Source: Prevotella sp. CAG:755
Lineage (GTDB): Bacteria; Bacteroidota; Bacteroidia; Bacteroidales; Bacteroidaceae
DNA length: 19,897 bases
Direction: 5' to 3'
NCBI GenBank assembly: GCA_000431275.1
Contig: HF989186.1
Span: forward strand, 3,842 to 23,738
A program made the translations under genes and the position numbers. Under the pieces are notes generated by a model, which was not told where the DNA came from, made no database searches, and was given only the letters and a program-made list of their open reading frames with translations. Shown in pieces: positions 14,036-19,897 of this stretch (the first letter of the stretch is position 1; the number at the start of each line of letters is the position of its first letter).

Positions 14036-14136
14036 CGCCACGGCGCGCCTGCCTGCCGGCTCGCGCCACAGTGTCCCGACACGGACGAACGGGCATACCG
14101 CACGTCCTGTCACATACGACCGGAGGACCTGTCCGG

Positions 14137-14220
14137 CTGTCTGTTTTTCCTGTCCGGCTGACAGAAAATTCTGTCAGCCGGACAGGTTTTCCCGGACGGC
14201 CAGCTGTTCCGACAGCTCCA
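14137..14220 (+). repeat. 21-bp-period intergenic repeat block 5
   Basis: Units begin at 14137 (CTGTCTGTTTTT), 14158 (CTGACAGAAAATT), 14179 (CGGACAGGTTTT) and, weaker, 14200; all steps are 21 bp. The second and third units form the arms of a palindrome. The orientation is plus. Confidence 0.75.
14149..14190 (+). terminator. Palindromic terminator of the biotin operon
   Basis: Arms of 18 bp (14149-14166 and 14169-14186) are exact reverse complements around a 2-nt AA spacer, with sequence CCTGTCCGGCTGACAGAA. TTTT (14187-14190) follows on the plus strand. It lies 113 bp after the bioD stop and is built from the repeat units. Confidence 0.75.
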
Positions 14221-14276
14221 TTAGACAAGACGCGCCACACCCGAAAAGCTGCTACACCCCCGACGACAGGTACGAA

Positions 14277-14315
14277 AAATCCCCCGCCGGGTCCATGCGC
14301 TCCGCCAGGGGATTT
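14277..14315 (-). terminator. Intrinsic terminator of the aroQ-to-permease operon
   Basis: On the minus strand, AAATCCCC (14315-14308) pairs with GGGGATTT (14284-14277), and the T run extends to five. It lies 49 bp beyond the permease stop. The loop is long (23 nt), so strength is uncertain. Confidence 0.5.
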
Positions 14316-14364
14316 CCTTTCTCGCTTTCTCGGATCTCTGCTCCATCCACCTCGCCGTCCGCCC

Positions 14365-15591
14365 TCAGAGCAGGCGGCGCGTAAGGCGGCGGACAGGATA
14401 CCAGATAGCGACGAAACTGACAACGGCCACGGTGATGAAAATGGCTACCACATCAAGGGCATGCACGCTAACGGGATAGGCGTCGATGATGAAGTTGCCC
14501 GACGATTCCCCCAGTTTCAACCACCCGAAGTGTTGCTGCGCCAAGCAGAGCGCCAGGCCCAGGACGATGCCGATGAGAGCCCCCACGGTCGAGATAAGCC
14601 AGCCCTCGAAGAGGAATACGCGCTCTATGAAACGGTCGTCGGCGCCAAGATGGCGCAGGGTATCGATGTCGTGTTTCTTGTCGATGATGAGCATCGAAAT
14701 GGAACCGATAATGTTGAAACAGGCGACGAGGAGGATGAACGTAAGGAAGATGTAAGCAATCACTTTCTCTATGTTCATGATGCGGAAAACGTCTTCCTGC
14801 TGGTCGTATCGGTCTTTCACGACAAAGCGGTCGCCGAGGGCGTTTTGTAGCCGCTCCTTGACCGTTTCCGCGTCAGCGCCCTCGGCCAGTTTGAGTTCGA
14901 GCGAAGTGACTTCGCCGGGGCGATCGAAAAGTCGGCGGGCCATGTCGATGGGACAGAGCAGGAGATTGTCGTCATACTTGCGTTGACGCACCGAAAAGAC
15001 GAGGCCGGAGGAATAAAGTTCATCGGTGTTGAAACTTGCGGCGGGGTTAGCCATGTTGACGCGTTCACCCTTGCGCGGCGCACAAACGGTGATGGCTCCC
15101 TCGTAACGGTAGCCGCACCCCAGCTGCATGGCCAGCCCGATACCAGGAACGCCATAATTGAGGTCTGCGGCATGGAGCATGAATGTCCCCTCGCCATAGA
15201 GGATATCCTCGAGGTCGGTGCAGCGTACAAAGTTGTCGTCCACACCTTTCAGGGTCACTACGGCTTGACGGCCACGGAACAGGGCGAGCGCCTGGTCCTC
15301 CATGCACTCTGTGACGACCGACACGTCAGGATCGCGACGGACGCAGGCAAGCGCCGGGTCGTCGGCCTGAACCGAAACGCCCGCAGCTGTCGTCACTTCG
15401 AGTTGGGGATCAAAGGAAGTGAAAAGCTGCGCTACAAGGTCGCGGAAGCCGTTGAATACCGACAAAGTGCACACCAAGGCCAATGTGGCGACGGCCACGC
15501 CCACCACGGAAATTGCCGAGATGATGTTAATGGCGTGGTGACTTTTCTTCGAAACAAGATAGCGCCGCGCAATGAAGAAGGAGACGTTCAT
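14365..15591 (-). CDS. LolC/LolE-like FtsX-family ABC permease
   Basis: This 408-aa inner-membrane protein has the MacB/LolCE topology. A cytoplasmic start MNVSFFIARRYLVSKKSHHA leads into TM1 (about 21-45), followed by a large periplasmic domain (about 46-270) and three TM segments near 276-302, 325-350 and 376-398. The coupling segment IDKKHDIDTLRHLGA (303-317), which contacts the ATPase, and the closing WYPVRRLTRRLL are family traits. It would help extract lipoproteins from the inner membrane or perform a related export task. No LolD-type ATPase is encoded in this window, so the partner must lie elsewhere. It starts 4 bp after rbfA and is the last gene of the minus-strand operon. Confidence 0.88.
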   Translation of the reverse strand: MNVSFFIARRYLVSKKSHHAINIISAISVVGVAVATLALVCTLSVFNGFRDLVAQLFTSFDPQLEVTTAAGVSVQADDPALACVRRDPDVSVVTECMEDQALALFRGRQAVVTLKGVDDNFVRCTDLEDILYGEGTFMLHAADLNYGVPGIGLAMQLGCGYRYEGAITVCAPRKGERVNMANPAASFNTDELYSSGLVFSVRQRKYDDNLLLCPIDMARRLFDRPGEVTSLELKLAEGADAETVKERLQNALGDRFVVKDRYDQQEDVFRIMNIEKVIAYIFLTFILLVACFNIIGSISMLIIDKKHDIDTLRHLGADDRFIERVFLFEGWLISTVGALIGIVLGLALCLAQQHFGWLKLGESSGNFIIDAYPVSVHALDVVAIFITVAVVSFVAIWYPVRRLTRRLL

Positions 15592-15595
15592 CCCG

Positions 15596-15928
15596 CTATT
15601 TCAGAAGTTCGTCGATGTGTTCGATATAGTCGAGGCTGTCGTCCACGAAAAAGCGTAATTCAGGGATGATGCGCAGCTGGTAGCGCAGGCGTTTGCCAAG
15701 TTCGTAGCGGACGCTCTTTACATTGCGGTTGATGTTCTCCACGACTTCTTGGCTTTTCTCCGAAGGGAATACGCTCAAGTAGGCACGGCAGACGCTCATG
15801 TCGGGACTGATACGGACGGCACTCACCGACACGAGCAGACCGTGCGCAGCCTGTGTCTGATGTTGGAACATCTCTGCCAGCTCTTTCTGGATGAGCCGGG
15901 CTATTTTCTGTTGACGTGTTGTTTCCAT
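15596..15928 (-). CDS. rbfA: 30S ribosome-binding factor RbfA
   Basis: This 110-aa small KH-fold protein assists 30S maturation and cold adaptation by acting on the 16S 5' helix. The family pattern is visible: METTRQQKIARLIQKELAEM at the start, then a VSVSAVRISPDMSVCRAYLSV core (about 33-53), and IPELRFFVDDSLDYIEHIDELL at the end, matching the P-x-L-x-F-x-x-D-x-S/T consensus. Length is typical for Bacteroidetes. It lies 36 bp after the methyltransferase and 4 bp before the permease in the operon. Confidence 0.94.
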   Translation of the reverse strand: METTRQQKIARLIQKELAEMFQHQTQAAHGLLVSVSAVRISPDMSVCRAYLSVFPSEKSQEVVENINRNVKSVRYELGKRLRYQLRIIPELRFFVDDSLDYIEHIDELLK

Positions 15929-15964
15929 TGTTATCTGTATTATGAACTGCCTGGGCAGTGGTTT

Positions 15965-16621
15965 TCATGAGTCGGACGGCGCCGGGGCACCAAGATGGTG
16001 AATGAGCGTCAAGCCGTCGCGCAACGGGAGAATGACGCACTCCACTTCGCTATCGGCTACGACGACGTCATTGAACCGGCGTATGCCCTGGGTCTGCGCG
16101 TCACGGTCATAAGCCGGATCGACGACGTGCCCGTCCCACAAGGTGTTGTCAGCCACAATGTAGCCGCCCGGGGCAAGATGGTGCTTAGCCATGGCGTAAT
16201 AGTCGGCATACTGCCGTTTGTCGCCATCGATGAAGACAAAGTCGAAGTCAAGCCCCAGCGCCGGCACGAGAGTGAGTGCGTCGCCGACAGTAAAGCGGAT
16301 GCGGCTGCCATAAGGCGAAGCATCGAACCAACCGCGGGCAAAATCTTCCATCTCGTCGTTTACCTCAAACGTATAGAGCTCTCCCCCGGGCGGAAGTGCA
16401 GCGGCCATTGCAAGAGCTGAATAACCAGAGAAAGTGCCCACTTCGAGGACACGTCTCGGCCGCACCATCCCGACAAGCATACGGAGCAGTTGTCCCTGCA
16501 CATGCCCCGAAGCCATCCGTCCGCGAACGAGTTGCGTGTTCGTAGCGCGCCAGAGGCGATAAAGTTCGGGGCGTTCGGACGTCGTATGGGCGCGGATGTA
16601 ATCATCGAGAGCGTCGTCCAT
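15965..16621 (-). CDS. SAM-dependent O-methyltransferase (COG4122/caffeoyl-CoA OMT-like)
   Basis: The product is 218 aa from ATG 16621; an adjacent ATG at 16624 is equally possible. SAM motif I is RVLEVGTFSGYSALAMA (about 57-73). FVFIDGDKRQYADYY (about 129-143) gives the metal-binding Asp, and YIVADNTLWDGHV (about 154-166) gives the Asp-Asn pair, as in Mg2+-dependent catechol-type O-methyltransferases. The substrate is not predictable from sequence; family members methylate small catechols, and some act on nucleosides or tRNA. It sits 7 bp (4 bp from the alternative ATG) after pyk and 36 bp before rbfA, so it is co-transcribed with translation and central-metabolism genes. This order is, from memory, common in Bacteroidales. 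Confidence 0.9.
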   Translation of the reverse strand: MDDALDDYIRAHTTSERPELYRLWRATNTQLVRGRMASGHVQGQLLRMLVGMVRPRRVLEVGTFSGYSALAMAAALPPGGELYTFEVNDEMEDFARGWFDASPYGSRIRFTVGDALTLVPALGLDFDFVFIDGDKRQYADYYAMAKHHLAPGGYIVADNTLWDGHVVDPAYDRDAQTQGIRRFNDVVVADSEVECVILPLRDGLTLIHHLGAPAPSDS

Positions 16622-16628
16622 CATGCTG

Positions 16629-18068
16629 TCAGTTCTGATAAGGTTCCTCTCCTTCCGAGACGAAAAGATTCTGAACGATGTTCATCTCCATGAACGACGT
16701 GTTCTGCTCCTTACGCTGGCTGCCAAGGTAACAGATGCGGTCTTCAGGATGAAGCAGCCCGTCTGCCAACAGCTTGCGCAGGGCAGCGAGCAGGAATTCA
16801 TGGCCGAAACTCTTGAAGGGCATATAGATGGCCGAGACGCCATAGGAAAGCGCCAGATGGCGAACGGTCTTCGCTTTGTAGCAGATGGCCAGCACGGTGC
16901 ACTGGCCGCGGAACGAGGAGACGTAGCGCGCCGTCCGTCCCGTGTAGCTGTCGACGATGATGGCGCGGAGTTTCATCCGTTTGGTAGCCATGACGGCCTC
17001 CTTGGCGAAAAACTCTGTCACGTCGGGCTCAGCCGAAAGTGGAACGTCCTCATCTCCGAACAGTTGGTCGATGTCCTTTTCTGCTTGGTTCGCAATGGCT
17101 GCCATCGTCTGCACAGCCTCCACTGGATAAGCGCCATAAGCCGTCTCGCCACTGAGCATCAGGGCGTCGGCACGCGAATAGACGGCATTGGCTATGTCGG
17201 TCACTTCGGTGCGCGTCGGACGTGGGTTCTTGATCATGCTTTGAAGCATCTGTGTGGCCACAATGACCGGTTTGTGCCGGCGGATAGCCTTGGCCACAAG
17301 CCGGCGCTGTATGCCGGGGATGAGTTCCTGCGCCACCTCGATCCCCAAGTCGCCGCGCGCCACCATGATACCGTCGGCCACGTCGAGAATCTCGTCGATG
17401 TTGTCCACACCCTCTTGGTTCTCGATTTTAGCAATGATACGGATGTCGCTCCCGGCGTCGTCGAGCAAACGGCGCACTTCGAGCACGTCCTCGCGGCTGC
17501 GCACAAACGAATGAGCGATAAAAGCGACGTCAGCGTCAATGGCAAAGCGGATATTCGCCTTGTCCCGTTCCGTCAGGGCGGGGAGGTTGACACGCACGCC
17601 AGGCACGTTGACACTTTTCCGCGCCCCTAATGTGGCGGCGTTCTCCACGACACATTCGATGCAGTCGCCCTCTTTCCGCTCGACCACAAGGCCGAGATCG
17701 CCATCGTCGATGAGGATGTGAGCGCCCACGGCCATATCATGGACAAAACCGGGATACGAAACGGCTATGCACTCACGCGTCGTCTCGCGTGACGGGTCGC
17801 CAACGATACGCACGCGGTCGCCTTTTTCAAACGTGATGGGGGCTGCGCAAGACGTCGTACGCACCTCGGGACCTTTCGTGTCGACAAGGATGGCAATGCG
17901 GCTCGATACCTCGCGCACGTTGTTAATCACGCGGCGCATGCCAGCCGTGTCCTGGTGAGCCGTATTCAGGCGCACCACGTTCATACCTGCGTCGTAAAGC
18001 TGCTGGATGAAGCCGACGTCGCAACGCATGTCTGACACAGTGGCCACTATCTTGGTTTTTTTATACAT
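16629..18068 (-). CDS. pyk: Pyruvate kinase with atypical N-terminal cation-site motif
   Basis: This 479-aa enzyme converts PEP and ADP to pyruvate and ATP. The catalytic and metal residues are Arg33 (VVRLN), DTKGPEVR (63-70), Lys214 and Glu216 in IIAKIENQEG, ARGDLG (237-242), ATQMLQSM (271-278) and NPRPTRTEVTDIANAV (281-296). The lid (B) domain spans about 73-160, and the C-terminal regulatory domain starts near 345. Two departures from the textbook sequence are seen: the IVxTIGP element reads IVATVSDM, and the NFSH element reads NTAH, replacing the potassium-ligand Ser by Ala37. Glu68, usually linked with potassium dependence, is kept. Its ATG overlaps the aroQ stop by one base (TAATG). Confidence 0.95.
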   Translation of the reverse strand: MYKKTKIVATVSDMRCDVGFIQQLYDAGMNVVRLNTAHQDTAGMRRVINNVREVSSRIAILVDTKGPEVRTTSCAAPITFEKGDRVRIVGDPSRETTRECIAVSYPGFVHDMAVGAHILIDDGDLGLVVERKEGDCIECVVENAATLGARKSVNVPGVRVNLPALTERDKANIRFAIDADVAFIAHSFVRSREDVLEVRRLLDDAGSDIRIIAKIENQEGVDNIDEILDVADGIMVARGDLGIEVAQELIPGIQRRLVAKAIRRHKPVIVATQMLQSMIKNPRPTRTEVTDIANAVYSRADALMLSGETAYGAYPVEAVQTMAAIANQAEKDIDQLFGDEDVPLSAEPDVTEFFAKEAVMATKRMKLRAIIVDSYTGRTARYVSSFRGQCTVLAICYKAKTVRHLALSYGVSAIYMPFKSFGHEFLLAALRKLLADGLLHPEDRICYLGSQRKEQNTSFMEMNIVQNLFVSEGEEPYQN

Positions 18069-18523
18069 TAGTCAGCGTTTTTAGGTTCTTGTTCAGTATA
18101 GTCTGCTCCCAAAAGTGCCTCGACGGCCAAACGGTAGGAGTCGAGGCCGAAGCCGCAGACCACGCCACGACAGGCTGCCGCTATGAGCGAGCGGTGACGG
18201 AACTCCTCCCGGGTGTGCACATTGGAAATATGCACCTCCACGACAGGAGCCGGGATGCTCCGGATGGCGTCGTGCAGGGCTATTGAAGTATGCGTATAGG
18301 CACCAGCATTGAGCACCACGCCGTCGACGGCGAAGCCCACTTCTTGCAGTTTGTCGATGAGCAAGCCCTCGACGTTGCTCTGAAAGTAATCAATCGTTAC
18401 GCCGGTATATCGGCGCCGCAAGGCGTCGAGGGCGGCCTCCATTGTCCCCGAACCGTAGATGCCAGGTTCGCGGCGGCCCAAGAGGTTCAGGTTGGGGCCG
18501 TTGATGATGATTATTCGCTTCAT
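18068..18523 (-). CDS. aroQ: Type II 3-dehydroquinate dehydratase
   Basis: This 151-aa enzyme performs the third shikimate-pathway step. The start at 18523 places the family opening MKRIIIINGPNLNLLGRREP at residue 1; an in-frame ATG at 18622 would add 33 residues with no similarity and lies beyond the predicted promoter. Catalytic-site elements are the lid Arg18 and Tyr23 (GRREPGIYG), FQSN (47-50), Asn72 (LNAGAYTHTS) and His98 (EVHISNVH). Native enzymes are dodecamers. It is first in the operon and overlaps pyk in TAATG, suggesting coupled translation of a shikimate gene with pyruvate kinase; both pathways use PEP. Confidence 0.95.
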   Translation of the reverse strand: MKRIIIINGPNLNLLGRREPGIYGSGTMEAALDALRRRYTGVTIDYFQSNVEGLLIDKLQEVGFAVDGVVLNAGAYTHTSIALHDAIRSIPAPVVEVHISNVHTREEFRHRSLIAAACRGVVCGFGLDSYRLAVEALLGADYTEQEPKNAD

Positions 18524-18528
18524 GGGAG

Positions 18529-18558
18529 TTTGGCTTATCGGGATTTTCTTTACTTTTG
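18529..18558 (+). promoter_or_regulatory. Consensus promoter for xerD
   Basis: TTTG (18529-18532), an 18-bp spacer, then TACTTTTG (18551-18558). The start point would be near 18565, giving a 5' leader of about 180 nt before the xerD ATG. Confidence 0.6.
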
Positions 18559-18569
18559 CATCCGCCCTG

Positions 18570-18577
18570 CAAAGATA
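18570..18577 (-). promoter_or_regulatory. -7 element for the aroQ operon, facing the xerD promoter
   Basis: The minus strand reads TATCTTTG, an exact TAnnTTTG match. The start point would be near 18563, about 40 nt before the aroQ ATG. No clear -33 element is seen. It overlaps the footprint of the opposing xerD promoter. Confidence 0.55.
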
Positions 18578-18746
18578 GTGCAAACGAGCGGAATGGCGGA
18601 CGAGTTGACCAAGGAAACTCACACAGGCATTCCAGAGTGCAACACTTCTTCACGAAGCAAAATGGCAAACGGGCGGCACGGCGGGCAGGCTGCCCTCACT
18701 TCAAGACGCTCCGACACGAAACGCCCACGGACGGAAAAGACACGCC

Positions 18747-19715
18747 ATGGAACCTTTTCTGAAACGCAACATTATTACCGGCTACCGCGCCTACCTCATA
18801 ATGGAGATGGGCCTGGCGCCAAATACCCGTGAGGCCTACTGGCACGATCTCGGAAAATACCTCGGATATCTCGGCAGCGAGCACCTCGACCCGTTGGCCG
18901 TACGGCTCGACGACGTTCACCGTTTCGCCTCGGCCCTCACCGAAGTGGGCATTGCGCCGCGGAGCGTGGCGCGCATCCTCTCGGGCGTCAGGGCATTCTA
19001 CCGCTACCTTGTCATTGACGGATACATCGATACCGACCCCACCCGCCTGCTTCAATCGCCCGCCATAGGGCGCCACGTGCCCACAGTGCTGACACCCGAC
19101 GAGGTGCGTCGCCTTTTCGAAGCCATCGACCCCACCGAGCGCGAAGCCGTGCGCAACCGGGCCTTGCTCTCCATGCTCTACGGCTGCGGACTGCGCGTCA
19201 GCGAAGCCTGCGCCCTACGCCTCTCAGACCTTCATTTTGTCGAGGGTTATGTCCGCATCGCCGGCAAGGGGGACAAGGAACGTCTCGTGCCGCTCGCCCG
19301 ACACGTGGCAGACGCACTCCACGACTGGCTGGCCGACCGCGAGGCCATCGACATCCGTCCCGGCGAGGGTGACATGGTTTTCCTCTCTTTCCGCCGCGGT
19401 CGGCATCTGTCGCGGTTCATGGTCTTCGTTGTGGTCAGACGCCTTGCCGAAGCTGCCGGCATCCAGAAGACAATCAGCCCGCACACCTTCCGCCACACCT
19501 TTGCCACCCACCTGCTCGAAGGCGGCGCCAACCTGCGTGCCATCCAGGCCATGCTCGGGCACGAGGACATCGCCACTACCCAAGTCTACACACACCTCGA
19601 CCTACGCGCCCTGCGCACGGAGGTTGAAGAACACTTTCCACGCAACATCGGTCCGCACGATGCCCCGAAACCGGACATGCAGGACATGGCTGTGCAAGAC
19701 GACTGCCAAGACTGA
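18747..19715 (+). CDS. xerD: Tyrosine recombinase XerD
   Basis: This 322-aa site-specific recombinase resolves chromosome dimers at dif. The N-terminal core-binding SAM-like domain (about 5-100) includes [18 protein letters not shown]. The catalytic domain has the full set: Arg150 ([14 protein letters not shown]), Lys174 ([10 protein letters not shown]), His246 and Arg249 ([20 protein letters not shown]), His272 ([11 protein letters not shown]) and nucleophile Tyr281 (VYTHLD). A tail of about 20 residues past EEHFPRN, rich in Asp and Gln, exceeds the usual length. It could alternatively be named XerC, but the motif spacing and the aroQ neighbourhood, common for xerD in Bacteroidales from memory, favour XerD. 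It is read divergently from aroQ. No phage or integron features surround it, so it is likely the housekeeping enzyme. Confidence 0.93.
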   Translation: MEPFLKRNIITGYRAYLIMEMGLAPNTREAYWHDLGKYLGYLGSEHLDPLAVRLDDVHRFASALTEVGIAPRSVARILSGVRAFYRYLVIDGYIDTDPTRLLQSPAIGRHVPTVLTPDEVRRLFEAIDPTEREAVRNRALLSMLYGCGLRVSEACALRLSDLHFVEGYVRIAGKGDKERLVPLARHVADALHDWLADREAIDIRPGEGDMVFLSFRRGRHLSRFMVFVVVRRLAEAAGIQKTISPHTFRHTFATHLLEGGANLRAIQAMLGHEDIATTQVYTHLDLRALRTEVEEHFPRNIGPHDAPKPDMQDMAVQDDCQD

Positions 19716-19897
19716 AAAACCTATACGGCTGACTGGATTTGCAGGACGGCTGACTGGATTTTTCATCAGCCGATTCGCGAGCACTGGCCGCCGGCCCGTC
19801 ATTTCCCCCCTCACCGGGCCACATGCCAATGTGTCAGCCCGCTGCACCCGACGGGAAGCCACCCGTCAAAGCACGCCGCCGATACGGCAGCAGTCCG
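19716..19897. other. Intergenic region after xerD to the window edge
   Basis: No gene is supported. It contains the sixth repeat block and then GC-rich sequence with nothing recognised. Confidence 0.6.
19729..19772 (+). repeat. 21-bp-period intergenic repeat block 6
   Basis: Two units begin at 19729 and 19750, each CTGACTGGATTT and preceded by ACGG, 21 bp apart. The second unit forms a hairpin, CGGCTGA (19747-19753) with TCAGCCG (19766-19772), so the block may also end xerD transcription. The orientation is plus. Confidence 0.8.

Larger units (their letters stand above)
14036..14364. other. Intergenic region between convergent bioD and permease (329 bp)
   Basis: No gene is supported. It holds a 21-bp repeat block with an embedded palindromic terminator (14137-14220) and, nearer the permease, a minus-strand terminator (14277-14315). 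Frames crossing it encode only the repeat heptads (SVSRTGK, TDSRTG). Confidence 0.7.

Noticed and set aside
16623..17630. 335-codon plus-strand frame opposite pyk
   Set aside because: It is antisense to a full-length pyruvate kinase and has no recognisable motif.
18524..18622. 33-codon N-terminal extension of aroQ
   Set aside because: The family N-terminus is at ATG 18523, and the extension crosses the predicted promoter and start point.
18747..19715. Integrase of a mobile element
   Set aside because: The tyrosine recombinase sits next to aroQ in a housekeeping context, with no attachment site, tRNA or phage genes, and fits XerD in full length.

Overview
This is a GC-rich (by eye near 60%) chromosomal segment from a member of the Bacteroidetes, most likely order Bacteroidales; a Prevotellaceae-like genome is my best guess but is not proven. 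The basis is: several promoters matching the Bacteroidetes -7 consensus TAnnTTTG (3561-3568, 3613-3620, 7662-7669, 8110-8117, 18551-18558, 18570-18577), a DUF4294-type protein, a cysteine-poor sirtuin, three FKBP-type isomerases in a row, and the order aroQ-pyk-O-methyltransferase-rbfA-permease beside xerD. I see no tRNA, rRNA, IS element, prophage or CRISPR array.

Layout. 103-717 (+) is an exported DUF4294-type protein. 3515-1091 (-) holds three FKBP-type prolyl isomerases in one operon: cytosolic, then lipoprotein, then exported. 3671-4378 (+) is a sirtuin deacylase, read divergently from the isomerases. 7642-4554 (-) is a SulP anion transporter followed by a secreted C1B (bleomycin-hydrolase type) peptidase. 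8087-14035 (+) is a complete, tightly overlapping late-biotin operon, bioB-bioA-bioF-bioG-bioC-bioD, behind a leader of about 465 nt. 18523-14365 (-) is aroQ-pyk-OMT-rbfA-LolC/E-like permease. 18747-19715 (+) is xerD.

The biotin genes form a whole pathway. BioC methylates malonyl-ACP to disguise it for fatty-acid elongation, BioG removes the methyl ester to give pimeloyl-ACP, and BioF, BioA, BioD and BioB complete biotin. The leader is unusual. A consensus promoter lies 14-20 nt before a small Arg/aromatic-rich ORF (ATG at 8137), and a strong intrinsic-terminator hairpin (8530-8570) sits 19 nt before the bioB ATG. The small ORF's frame stays open through the hairpin and into bioB. I read this as a candidate translation-coupled attenuator.

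The second unusual element is a family of short intergenic repeats. Blocks of a 21-bp unit, roughly CTGACWGGATTT, five variable bases, then ACGG, occur between genes at about 898-960, 4472-4555, 7763-7825, 14137-14220 and 19729-19770, with a decayed block at 7978-8040. Neighbouring units are spaced exactly 21 bp apart within blocks. All blocks read in the same strand sense whatever the direction of the flanking genes. Two of them have turned into near-perfect palindromes that look like bidirectional terminators between convergent genes. No coding region contains them.
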